Both the position numbers and the translations under genes were made by a program. This document shows, piece by piece, positions 1-7,661 of a stretch of DNA of 36,218 nucleotides; the first letter of the stretch is position 1; each line of letters begins with the position of its first letter. This DNA comes from an uncultured Lachnospiraceae bacterium (GTDB lineage Bacteria; Bacillota; Clostridia; Lachnospirales; Lachnospiraceae): positions 1 to 36,218 of the forward strand of contig CAJUSO010000036.1 in NCBI GenBank assembly GCA_910588965.1, read 5' to 3'. The notes under the pieces were generated by a model. The model made no database searches. It was not told where the DNA came from and was given only the letters and a program-made list of their open reading frames with translations.

Positions 1-1
1 C

Positions 2-2767
2 AATGAGGGCGCCCTGGTATTCTCTTATGAATTGGAGGACATCGACCAGACGGCGTCCGGCGCGGATGTGTTCAACGGGCAGCAGTCCACGTTGTGGGTC
101 AACCTCAGGCAGGCATTCTCCCCGCAGATACAGGCCATGTACCAGCAGCTGCGTTCCACGGGCGTACTGTCTTATGCAGATACGGAGCAGCGCTTTGAAC
201 TGCACCAGGGGAAGTGGCCGGAGGCAATATTCAATGAGGACAGCTACTTCAAGTACCTGCAGCCCCTGATTGACGACAACAGCGCAGCCTACCTGTCCAT
301 GCTGCAAGGCTCCAAGGCAGAGCAGAGGAAATGGTGGCTGTACAACAGGTTCAGGTACATTGACAGCAAGTACAACGCCGGGGACGCCCTGTCAGATGTC
401 ATCACAGTCCGCGGGTATGCCAAGGCAGATATTACCGTGCGCCCGTATGCGGATATCTATGCATCCGTCAAATTCGGGTCATACCTGGTGCAGGAGAGGG
501 CGCTTAGGGGCAGCAGCTACACGTTGGAGTGCCCGCTTGACAATGTGAACGATACGGAAATCTATATTTACTCCGCATCGCAGCTTGCGTCTGTGGGCGA
601 CCTGTCCGGCCTGATGGTAGGGTATGCGGAATTTTCCATGGCAGTAAACCTGCAGTCCCTGAAATTGGGGGACGGGAGCCTGTCATACTCCAATAACAAC
701 CTGACAGCCCTGTACCTTGGCAACAATGTGCTGCTCCGTACGCTTGACGTGCGCAACTGCCCGTCATTGACGCAGGCGGTGGACATTTCCGGGTGTGCGA
801 ACATAGAATACGTGTACTTTGACGGGACCTCCATCACTGGGGTAAGCCTACCAAATGGCGGCATACTCAAGGAACTGCATCTGCCGGGGACAATCACCAA
901 CCTGACAATCAGGAACCAGAAGGCCATAACATCCCTGGATATCCCGTCCTATTCCAACATTTCCACACTACGCCTGGAAAATGTGGGCGGTTCTGTGGAC
1001 ACAAGGGAAATCCTGGAAGGGATACCTGGAAACAGCCGCGTGCGTATCTTAGGGTTTGCGTGGGATGCTGAAAGCGCGGAGGAAATCTTTAGCCTGTATG
1101 ATTTGCTGGATACCATGCGTGGGCTGGATGAGAATGGGAATAACATGGATAAGGCGCAGATGGGCGGTACAATCCATGTGGGGGCATTGACTGGGGCGGA
1201 ACTGGCGCAGATGCTGGGGCGCTACCCGAACATCAATGTCACTTATGACCATATCACAAGCTACCTGTATTACTACAATTATGACGGCACGGAACTGCTG
1301 TATACAGAATCCATCTACGACGGCGGCGACGGGACATATGACGGAAAGCCTGCAAGGCCAAGCACGGCGCAGTACACGTACACATTCGCTGGGTGGTCGA
1401 AAAAGCCCAATGGCGCAGCGGACGCGACGGCGCAGAAGGCGGTAAGCGCGGACAGGAACATCTATGCAGCGTATACAGCTACAGTGAGGAAATATACGGT
1501 CTACTTCTACAATGGCAGCACGCTTTTACAAAAAGTGCGGGATGTGGCATATGGGAGCAGTGCGGCATATTCTGGCAACACAGCGGACTTGGTAGACCCG
1601 GCTGGCACAGGGATGCCATTTGAGGCATGGGTTCCGGCGCCAACGAATATACAGGGAAATACATCCTGCTATGCAACCTATAAGAGTGCCGTGGAGGTTA
1701 AGGAAATTGAGGATTCCTGGGATACGATTATTGCAAATGTGGAGAATGGAACATACCGCAGCAAATATATGGTCGGGAATTACAAGCCGCTTGACCTGGG
1801 GGCAGAGGGCATCGTAAATATGCAGATTGTGGCCTTTGATAAAGACCAGAAGGCGGACGGCAGTGGTACGGTTCCTATCTCTTGGTTGTCTGTGGAATTG
1901 CTGAAAACAAGTAAGAGGTTCAATCCGAATAGAGTTATAACCACTCATCCAGAAACAAAGCCTGGTTGGATACAAGATGAATCTGGGGTGTGGAGTTCAA
2001 ATATCTGCGGATGGCAGAGTGGAAGTGCTACCATAAGGTGGAGTATAAATCCAGTAAGCGATGGAACGATTATTATTAGGCATAAGACGGATTCTGAAGG
2101 TACAGACAAACTAAGTATTAAGGCAGGATCAAAAACGATTGTTTCTGCCTATGGAGGGACGGGTAGGCCTTGGGTTGAATACGAGCTTGCGGTTACTGGT
2201 GGTGAAAGTATAACTATCGAAGCGACATATAAAAAAGACAGCTCTTTGAATGCTGGTTCAGATAAGGCGTATGTTGAAATTATTTTGCCATTAGGTGCAA
2301 ATGTTTCTGTTGAAAATCGAGATTATAATATGGTTATTTTTGATGGCTGTAAAGAAGGAACAGGAACTATCGGCGGATGGGAGAAGAGCGAGTTGCGTGC
2401 ATATATGAAGGAAACAATCAAACCATTTATTCCAGAAAATGTGCGCAATGCAATTAAAGAAGTTACAAAAACGCAACCTGCCTATGATACTCAGTCGGAA
2501 TCCTATACACAAACGACGGTGGACGATGTATGGATTCCAAGTTATTCAGAAATGTTTGGTAATTATTCTAGCGACGGGATTTACAGAAGTTTGTTTGCTG
2601 ATAATGCATCCCGGGTTAAGAAAAAGGTTGGCGCGACTAGCGCCAGCTGGTGGTGGCTGCGCACGGCTGGTAACAGTGACGTTGCGCATGCCGTGGACCC
2701 CAGCGGCTCTAACAGATATATCAATGTACCCAATAGTGAGGCTGTGCCGCTGGGCTTCTCAACCTAA
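2..2767 (+). CDS. Phage tail / receptor-binding protein, 5' partial, with lectin-like C-terminus
   Basis: The reading frame is open from base 2, so the gene starts left of the window; the internal ATG at 32 is probably not the start. At least 921 residues are present. Encoded features in order: a phage-tail-like start, a leucine-rich-repeat-like stretch (about 620-1020, with NNLTALYLGNN and LRTLDVRNCPSL), one or two Listeria-Bacteroides-type repeats (about 1260-1690, with YTYTFAGWS and KYTVYFYNGSTLL), a beta-rich adhesion-like segment, and a C-terminal DUF6273/C-type-lectin-like domain containing WIPSYSEMFG, SWWWLRTAG and a final VPLGFST. That C-terminus is typical of variable phage receptor-binding proteins. 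Bases ~1890-2640 are clearly more AT-rich than the flanks, which suggests a swapped receptor-binding segment. The role in host or mucus adhesion is inferred. Confidence 0.75.
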   Translation, partial: NEGALVFSYELEDIDQTASGADVFNGQQSTLWVNLRQAFSPQIQAMYQQLRSTGVLSYADTEQRFELHQGKWPEAIFNEDSYFKYLQPLIDDNSAAYLSMLQGSKAEQRKWWLYNRFRYIDSKYNAGDALSDVITVRGYAKADITVRPYADIYASVKFGSYLVQERALRGSSYTLECPLDNVNDTEIYIYSASQLASVGDLSGLMVGYAEFSMAVNLQSLKLGDGSLSYSNNNLTALYLGNNVLLRTLDVRNCPSLTQAVDISGCANIEYVYFDGTSITGVSLPNGGILKELHLPGTITNLTIRNQKAITSLDIPSYSNISTLRLENVGGSVDTREILEGIPGNSRVRILGFAWDAESAEEIFSLYDLLDTMRGLDENGNNMDKAQMGGTIHVGALTGAELAQMLGRYPNINVTYDHITSYLYYYNYDGTELLYTESIYDGGDGTYDGKPARPSTAQYTYTFAGWSKKPNGAADATAQKAVSADRNIYAAYTATVRKYTVYFYNGSTLLQKVRDVAYGSSAAYSGNTADLVDPAGTGMPFEAWVPAPTNIQGNTSCYATYKSAVEVKEIEDSWDTIIANVENGTYRSKYMVGNYKPLDLGAEGIVNMQIVAFDKDQKADGSGTVPISWLSVELLKTSKRFNPNRVITTHPETKPGWIQDESGVWSSNICGWQSGSATIRWSINPVSDGTIIIRHKTDSEGTDKLSIKAGSKTIVSAYGGTGRPWVEYELAVTGGESITIEATYKKDSSLNAGSDKAYVEIILPLGANVSVENRDYNMVIFDGCKEGTGTIGGWEKSELRAYMKETIKPFIPENVRNAIKEVTKTQPAYDTQSESYTQTTVDDVWIPSYSEMFGNYSSDGIYRSLFADNASRVKKKVGATSASWWWLRTAGNSDVAHAVDPSGSNRYINVPNSEAVPLGFST
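2635..2767 (+). other. Candidate DGR variable region at the 3' end of the tail gene
   Basis: The last ~45 codons read SWWWLRTAGNSDVAHAVDP, then a short Gly/Ser/Asn segment, and finish with VPLGFST directly before the stop. This matches the general layout of C-type-lectin variable regions of diversity-generating retroelement targets: a WWLR anchor, scattered variable positions and a terminal GF motif. The stretch is GC-rich compared with the 700 bases before it. No reverse transcriptase, Avd or template repeat is present in the window, so this is a candidate only. Confidence 0.5.
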
Positions 2768-2790
2768 TCTGCAATCAGGATATCTGGCCA

Positions 2791-2803
2791 CCCACTGTGT
2801 GGG
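2791..2803 (+). other. Small GC-rich hairpin just after the candidate variable region
   Basis: CCCAC (2791-2795), loop TGT, GTGGG (2799-2803) form a 5-bp stem with a 3-base loop, 24 bases after the tail-gene stop. In characterised diversity-generating retroelements a short hairpin or cruciform downstream of the variable region helps target recognition, so the placement is suggestive. It has no T-run and is not a convincing terminator. Confidence 0.35.
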
Positions 2804-2828
2804 CAGAACTGAAAGGAGGTGGTATACC

Positions 2829-3155
2829 ATGGACAACACAATGAGCAGGAACGAGCATGACAGGTTCCATAAAGAATTTGCAGAGCGTATTGACGCAGAG
2901 AACGCAAGGCAAAACAGGAGGATTGAACTACTTGAAAGTAGCTTAAACCACATAAACGACCTTACTGTATCTGTTGAGAAAATGGCGGTCAACATGGCCA
3001 ACATGCTCGAAGAACTGAAAAAACAGGGGGATAGGCTTGAGAAACTGGAGGAAGAGCCTATTGAAACAGGCAGGCAGATTAAGATTGCCATAATCACATC
3101 TGTAGCAGGAACCGTTGTAGGGGCTGTCGTAACGGCAGTTCTGATGCTCTTATAA
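2829..3155 (+). CDS. XhlA-like phage coiled-coil membrane protein
   Basis: This 108-residue protein begins MDNTMSRNEHDRFHKEF, preceded by a good AAGGAGG ribosome binding site at 2813-2819. The frame is open further upstream, but only this start has a ribosome binding site and avoids the tail gene. Residues ~10-75 are charged and helical with heptad-like spacing (coiled coil). A single C-terminal membrane segment follows (about residues 85-108, IAIITSVAGTVVGAVVTAV). This layout matches the hemolysin XhlA family found next to phage holins, where the protein acts with the holin and endolysin in lysis. The holin starts 15 bases downstream. Confidence 0.7.
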   Translation: MDNTMSRNEHDRFHKEFAERIDAENARQNRRIELLESSLNHINDLTVSVEKMAVNMANMLEELKKQGDRLEKLEEEPIETGRQIKIAIITSVAGTVVGAVVTAVLMLL

Positions 3156-3170
3156 AAAAAGGAGAACCAT

Positions 3171-3383
3171 ATGAAGGACAGAGATTGGATTGAATGGGCA
3201 AAAAAGGCCGGAATCAGGGCGGTAAAAACCGTGGCGGAGGCAGCTGTGGCATTGATACCAGCTGGCGTGACAATTACGGCTGTAGACTGGAAGGTTGTGG
3301 CCGGGACTGCTGTATTGGCGGGCGTAGTGTCTTTATTAATGTCTATCAAAGGATTGCCGGAATTAGAAAGCGGGGTGGAATAA
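3171..3383 (+). CDS. Phage holin
   Basis: A 70-residue protein with a charged N-terminus (MKDRDWIEWAKKAG) and two hydrophobic segments (about residues 17-36 and 40-60), separated by a short turn around VDWK. It resembles the r1t/phi-LC3 type of small Gram-positive phage holins. A holin forms lesions in the membrane at a set time so the endolysin can reach peptidoglycan. The ribosome binding site AAAAAGGAG precedes the ATG. It lies between the XhlA-like gene and the endolysin gene, whose ATG follows after one base, so the genes are probably translationally coupled. Confidence 0.75.
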   Translation: MKDRDWIEWAKKAGIRAVKTVAEAAVALIPAGVTITAVDWKVVAGTAVLAGVVSLLMSIKGLPELESGVE

Positions 3384-3384
3384 T

Positions 3385-4323
3385 ATGGCAGACAGGAAAA
3401 CTATCATTAAAAATTGTAAGAAATACCTTGGGGAGCCTTATGTATGGGGCGGGGAATCCAAAGAAGAGGGCGGTTATGACTGTTCCGGGTATGCATATAA
3501 CGTCCTTCGGGATTCTGGGTTTAATGTTGGCAGGACAACAGCAGACGGATACCGCAGCCTGGGCAAAAAGATTGACCCAAGCCAGAAGAAGCCGGCAGAC
3601 TTGCTGTTCTTCGGGAAAAACGGACGGGCAACACATATTGCTTTCTATGCTGGCGACAACGGCATGTATGAGAGCATCGGGGGTTCGTCCAATACCAAGG
3701 ACAACCCGGGGAAAGGGGTGACATATTCCAGCTTCTACCGCAGGGCTGACCTTATGGAAGTCCGTACCCTTTTTGATGGCGCTGGGGAGCCGTCCGGGGA
3801 TACAGGGGCAGCGAAGCCCGTAGACAGAACCTGGCTCCAGAGGGGCGATAAAGGGCAGAAAGTGACGGATATGCAGATTATGCTTATCGGCTGCGGGTAT
3901 TCCTGCGGAGCGGATGGCGCAGACGGGGATTTCGGGAAGAACACGGAGAAAGCCCTCATAAGGTTCCAGCACGATAATGAACTAAAGGAGGATGGCCTGT
4001 ACGGAAATGTGTCCAAGGCAAGGCTTGAATCCGTATACGAAGCCAGGAAGGAGATTGAGAAGCCAGGGTACAAGGTTGGCCATACCTATACCCTCCAGGC
4101 AGAGATGAAAGTCCGTGAAGGCGCAGGGACGGCATTCCGGGCAAAAAGCCACAGCGAACTCACGGCAGATGGGAGGAACCACGACGCAGACGGGGATGGA
4201 TGCCTGGACAGAGGGACCCGGGTGACTTGCAAAGAGATAAAGAAATCCGGGGATGACACGTGGATGCGCACACCGTCCGGCTGGGTGGCTGCTGTCCACG
4301 GCGGGAAGGTGTATATTAAATAA
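3385..4323 (+). CDS. Phage endolysin: NlpC/P60 peptidase with cell-wall-binding modules
   Basis: A 312-residue lysis enzyme. The N-terminal NlpC/P60 domain (about 1-130) has the catalytic Cys33 in GGYDCSGY and His84 in RATHIAFY; such enzymes cleave peptide bonds in peptidoglycan stems. The middle (about 150-220) resembles a PG_binding_1 domain (LQRGDKGQKVTDMQ and DGDFGKNTEKALIRFQ). The C-terminal part (about 230-312) looks like a bacterial SH3-type wall-binding domain. There is no signal peptide, consistent with release through the neighbouring holin. A strong hairpin terminator follows the stop. Function is well supported by the motifs; the exact bond cleaved is not visible. Confidence 0.85.
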   Translation: MADRKTIIKNCKKYLGEPYVWGGESKEEGGYDCSGYAYNVLRDSGFNVGRTTADGYRSLGKKIDPSQKKPADLLFFGKNGRATHIAFYAGDNGMYESIGGSSNTKDNPGKGVTYSSFYRRADLMEVRTLFDGAGEPSGDTGAAKPVDRTWLQRGDKGQKVTDMQIMLIGCGYSCGADGADGDFGKNTEKALIRFQHDNELKEDGLYGNVSKARLESVYEARKEIEKPGYKVGHTYTLQAEMKVREGAGTAFRAKSHSELTADGRNHDADGDGCLDRGTRVTCKEIKKSGDDTWMRTPSGWVAAVHGGKVYIK

Positions 4324-4344
4324 ACAGAACCAACAGCAGGGAAA

Positions 4345-4380
4345 AGCCCCGGGGAACCGGGGCTGGTTTTGTTTCATTTT
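4345..4380 (+). terminator. Rho-independent terminator closing the prophage lysis module
   Basis: AGCCCCGG (4345-4352), loop GGAA, CCGGGGCT (4357-4364) form a perfect 8-bp GC-rich stem with a tetraloop, followed by a T-rich tract at 4367-4383. It lies 21 bases after the endolysin stop and at the very edge of the prophage, so it would also block phage transcription from entering the truncated flagellin. Confidence 0.9.
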
Positions 4381-4383
4381 TTT

Positions 4384-4413
4384 ATTCCTACAGCAGAAGG
4401 CGCCCTGAATGAA
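4384..4413. other. Predicted right attachment site (attR), prophage/flagellin junction
   Basis: Codons at 4384-4413 read I-P-T-A-E-G-A-L-N-E and match the universally conserved flagellin segment (IQTAEGALNE-type) that normally lies about 70 residues into the protein. Sequence just upstream is phage terminator and a T-tract with no similarity to flagellin. The crossover must therefore lie within or beside this stretch, probably between 4384 and 4404. The exact core cannot be defined without the left junction or an uninterrupted allele. Confidence 0.65.
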
Positions 4414-5349
4414 GCGCATTCTATCCTTCAGAGGATGAATGAATTGGCAGTACAAGGTGCAAACGACACAAATGAGGGTATTGACCGTGATGCTATCAAC
4501 CAGGAGTTAAATGCCTTGACAGATGAGCTTGATAGGATTTCACAAACGACACAGTTTAATAAGCAGCAGTTGCTGGATGGAAGTTTCAAGGATAAGAACC
4601 TTCATGTCGGCGCAAACGCAAACCAGAAAATTGCGATTAGTATCCAGAACATGAATGCAGCCAGCTTAGGGCTGAAGAGCATTACTACTACGGTTACAAA
4701 TGATAAACAGCAGGGCGTAAAGATTAATGCAGTGGAATACGAAGGAATGCATTTCTCTTATGTAAGTACGGATAGTGCATCGACAAACCGGGTGGCTGCA
4801 ATCAGCGCGTTCAAAGCAGAAATTAGCGGTAGATACTCAACAGCTCTTTATGCAAAGCAGGAGGATGGCACATATAAGGCGTTAGTGGATGGAAAAACAT
4901 TTGCTACGGCTTCTGAGGCTCGGGACTATGATATCTCTCAAGCGAAAGCGGAGATGGAAAATGAAATTAATTTAAATTTTGCCACTTATCTTGCAAAGTC
5001 CATGACAGAAGCGAGCGCAGCATTGTCTGCTTATAGCAAAACTGGAAATGCATGTGTAGATAACTACACAGCAGCAAATGATTCGATTACGGCAATCCAA
5101 GCAGCTATTAACCGGGTATCCTCTCAGAGATCAGCGCTTGGTGCATTGCAGAACCGGTTAGAGCATACCATTGCAAACTTGGATAATGTAGCAGAGAATA
5201 CCCAGGCAGCAGAATCCCGTATCCGTGATACAGATATGGCTTCTGAAATGGTGGAATACAGCAAGAATCAGATCCTTGCACAGGCTGGGCAGGCAATGCT
5301 TGCGCAATCAAACCAGGCTACCCAGGGCGTGCTGTCCCTCCTGCAGTAA
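4384..5349 (+). pseudogene. hag: Flagellin lacking its N-terminus, interrupted by the prophage
   Basis: About 320 codons of flagellin remain. The conserved N-terminal D1 helix continues from TAEGALNEAHSILQRMNELAVQ, then a variable central domain (about 4690-5060), then the canonical C-terminal D1/D0 helices (SQRSALGALQNRLEHTIANL, AESRIRDTDMASEMVEYSK, ending GVLSLLQ). The first ~70 residues, needed for export and filament packing, are missing, as are any promoter and ribosome binding site. The frame stays open upstream to a TTG at 4369, inside the phage terminator T-tract, which is not a credible start. The remaining sequence has no internal stop or frameshift, consistent with a reversible interruption rather than old decay. 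The central region contains a cysteine (GNACVDNY). Confidence 0.85.
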
Positions 5350-5407
5350 ATACTGTAAGTTTTTTGGAAGTGCAGAAGGAGCATCTGTGGACAGGCAACG
5401 GAATCGT

Positions 5408-5435
5408 AGAGGGGCAGAGACTGCCCCTCTTTTTC
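5408..5435 (+). terminator. Rho-independent terminator of the flagellin gene
   Basis: AGAGGGGCAG (5408-5417), loop AGA, CTGCCCCTCT (5421-5430) form a perfect 10-bp stem followed by TTTTCT. It lies 58 bases after the flagellin stop and only 25 bases before the next start codon. There is no room for a separate promoter between terminator and operon, so downstream transcription probably relies on read-through or on a promoter inside the flagellin 3' region. Confidence 0.85.
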
Positions 5436-5460
5436 TGTGGGTGAAAGGTGGGATGGAAGG

Positions 5461-5793
5461 ATGGAAGAACTGGCCAAGGAATTGAGGGATAAAATAGATA
5501 CGATTTGCGGCAGGTATCATTATTATAAAGATGGGGCTGTTTTGGAAAAAAGCTTGGGGCTGGCGGCAGATATCCGGCAGTATTGCAGTTATTTCCTGCA
5601 GGGAAATATATTTGGCCTGGAAGACGCAGAATATATGGATCTTCAGCTTTATGTAATGCAGGTGTTAAAGGATTATATGGAGGCATTGGAACAGAAGGAT
5701 TTGGTATACATGCTGGATACTTTGGATTATGGATTACGGCAAGTATTGGATCTTTACATAAAAAAGGATGCAGGGGAGCGGAATCATGGATAA
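5461..5793 (+). CDS. Small helical protein between flagellin and Maf, function unknown
   Basis: A 110-residue, probably all-helical soluble protein starting MEELAKELRDKIDTI. I chose ATG 5461 because AAAGGTGGG lies 9 bases upstream; an in-frame GTG at 5437 falls inside the terminator tail. I do not recognise the family. The sequence is rich in Leu, Tyr, Asp and Glu (for example YMDLQLYVMQVLKDYMEALEQ) and has no signal peptide or membrane segment. Its place between flagellin and the glycosyltransferase, with an 8-base overlap into maf, suggests a flagellin-handling role such as a chaperone or glycosylation partner. That is inference from position only. Confidence 0.65.
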   Translation: MEELAKELRDKIDTICGRYHYYKDGAVLEKSLGLAADIRQYCSYFLQGNIFGLEDAEYMDLQLYVMQVLKDYMEALEQKDLVYMLDTLDYGLRQVLDLYIKKDAGERNHG

Positions 5794-7639
5794 CAGGATA
5801 TGGGAAAAGAATTTAACGGCTATGGAGAAGTGGTATCCAGAGTTTGCAGATATAATCCGGGAAACGGAAGTGAAGGAAGAGGATAGCCAGGTTTTTTCGG
5901 AAGTTTCTGGGGATGGGGAAGTAATCTTTCGGGTTCAAAAAGCAGGGCGGATGCTGTTTTTGGGTGGGAGAAGGAATGCAAGGCAGCCAGTAAAAATGTG
6001 GATGAAGCGGTTAGGGGAAATCCATAAATATGCGCCAGTGTTTTTGTTTGGGATTGGCAGTGGGGCATATCTGAAAGCATTGGTCGGGCAGACAGAGGAA
6101 AGCGTAAATGTGGTTGTATATGAGCCGTCGTTTCGTATTTTCCAACAACTTCTGTCAGCTGTTGATTTAGTTGAAATAATAGAGAACAGGCCGATTGCGT
6201 TTATCGTGGAGGGAATCAATGAAGGGGAATTTGAACCGGTAATGAACCAGGTTCTGGCAGTCCAGAATATGGAATTTTTAATCGAAGAAATCCATCCGAA
6301 TTATCAGGTGTTTTATGGGGAAGAGATTGTAGGGAAGGTCCGGATACTGCACAGGAAAGTGCAGGAAATTATGATAGGCTATAATTCCTCCCAACTGTTC
6401 CAGGGGAGCCTTGCGCAGAATATTTTTTACAATCTGAAGTATATTTGCGAAGGGTATCATACGAAACAGTTAGCAAAGGCAGTTCAGGGTGGAAAGACAG
6501 CGGTTCTGGTAGCGGCCGGCCCCTCTCTGGATAAGAATATCCATGAATTAAAGAAGGCCAAGAACCGGGCGTTTATACTGGCGGTGGATACGGCAGTTGG
6601 TCCGCTGGTTCGAAATGGGATTATGCCGGATGCCTTTGTTACCATTGACCCCCATAAGGATCTGGAATTGATTGAGGCGCCTGAGGCGGAGAAAATCCCA
6701 GTCATTGCGCCTGGGACGGCCAGGACTGCCCTGATAGAGCACCAGGAGGGGAAAAAAATATTTTATTTTGACAGCTATGCGCTCCCAGCACATATTTACT
6801 TAATCAATGGGAAGGTGATGCCAGGGGCTTCCAGCGGGGGGTCTGTGGCCTGCAGTGGGTTCTCCGTTTTATTCAAGCTGGGATTCCAGACGATTATCTT
6901 GGTAGGGCAGGATCTGGCATATACAAATAATAAATCCCATGCGGACGGCACTTTTCAGGAAAAAATGCCGCAGGAAGATACCAGTGGCATGATTATGGTG
7001 AAGGGGAACTACGAGGAACAGGTTCCTACGTTAAGGAATTTAAGGGTTTATTTGGAATGGTTTGAGATGTATATTGCAGGGATGAAAAGGGAACATGACG
7101 TCAGGGTGATTAACGCAACGGAGGGGGGCGCCTATATAGAAGGGACGGAACTCATGGCACTGCGGGATGCAATCGCCCAAAATTGCCAGGAGGAGATGGA
7201 TTATTCCGATAGGATTGCACAGATGGAGCCGGATCTGACAGATGCAGAGCGGAAAAAGGCGGTAGAATACCTCCATTCTGTCCCCAAGCAGTTTCAGGAG
7301 ATAAAAGAATATGCGGATCAGATGAAATTCATTTACCATAAGCTGGAAAAGATAAGCAAAAAGAGGGATATATCAGAAAAAGCATGCCGGAAACAGCTAA
7401 GGAAGATAAAAAAGCTGTCCAAAAAATGCCAGGAACACCCGCCAGCGTTCCAACTGGTGGATGTAACGATGTCAGGCGCAGAATTTGTTTTGCTGAGCGA
7501 ATATTATTATGAGGAGGAGAATACAGCAAAGGAACTGCAGGAAACGGCAAGAAAAGGGATGGTATACAGCGATGTGCTGGGAAGATGTGCGGAATTATTG
7601 AAAGAGATGGCCAAAGAGCCATTGCTAAGCATTCAATAA
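5786..7639 (+). CDS. maf: Motility-associated factor (Maf) flagellin glycosyltransferase
   Basis: A 617-residue DUF115/MptE-like protein. The hallmark block at about residues 235-295 includes KTAVLVAAGPSLDKNI, AFILAVDTAVGPLVRNGI and PDAFVTIDPHKDLE, typical of Maf glycosyltransferases that attach nonulosonic-acid-type sugars to Ser/Thr of flagellin before export. A second conserved block (about 350-385) contains PGASSGGSVACSGFSVLFKLGFQTIILVGQDLAYT (split by eye). The C-terminal ~150 residues are charged and helical. ATG 5786 is preferred over ATG 5768 because AGGGGAGCGG lies just upstream. It overlaps the preceding gene by 8 bases, and pseB starts 22 bases downstream. The acceptor is presumably the interrupted flagellin or a paralogue. 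Confidence 0.85.
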   Translation: MDNRIWEKNLTAMEKWYPEFADIIRETEVKEEDSQVFSEVSGDGEVIFRVQKAGRMLFLGGRRNARQPVKMWMKRLGEIHKYAPVFLFGIGSGAYLKALVGQTEESVNVVVYEPSFRIFQQLLSAVDLVEIIENRPIAFIVEGINEGEFEPVMNQVLAVQNMEFLIEEIHPNYQVFYGEEIVGKVRILHRKVQEIMIGYNSSQLFQGSLAQNIFYNLKYICEGYHTKQLAKAVQGGKTAVLVAAGPSLDKNIHELKKAKNRAFILAVDTAVGPLVRNGIMPDAFVTIDPHKDLELIEAPEAEKIPVIAPGTARTALIEHQEGKKIFYFDSYALPAHIYLINGKVMPGASSGGSVACSGFSVLFKLGFQTIILVGQDLAYTNNKSHADGTFQEKMPQEDTSGMIMVKGNYEEQVPTLRNLRVYLEWFEMYIAGMKREHDVRVINATEGGAYIEGTELMALRDAIAQNCQEEMDYSDRIAQMEPDLTDAERKKAVEYLHSVPKQFQEIKEYADQMKFIYHKLEKISKKRDISEKACRKQLRKIKKLSKKCQEHPPAFQLVDVTMSGAEFVLLSEYYYEEENTAKELQETARKGMVYSDVLGRCAELLKEMAKEPLLSIQ

Positions 7640-7661
7640 AGGATATGGTATGGAGGGAAAT

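Larger units (their letters stand above)
1..4383. mobile_element. Right-hand end of a prophage (tail tip and lysis module)
   Basis: Four consecutive plus-strand genes encode a tail/receptor-binding protein, an XhlA-like coiled-coil membrane protein, a holin and an NlpC/P60 endolysin, the usual late-gene order at one end of a siphophage prophage. A strong terminator closes the module at 4345-4380, and flagellin-homologous sequence starts directly after it. The left part of the element, including any integrase and repressor, lies outside the window. Right-end placement is inferred from gene order and from the abrupt change to host flagellin coding sequence near 4384-4390. Confidence 0.85.

Noticed and set aside
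4369..4389. TTG at 4369 as a start for a shortened flagellin
   Set aside because: It lies in the T-tract of the phage terminator, has no ribosome binding site, and would give a flagellin without its essential N-terminal helices.
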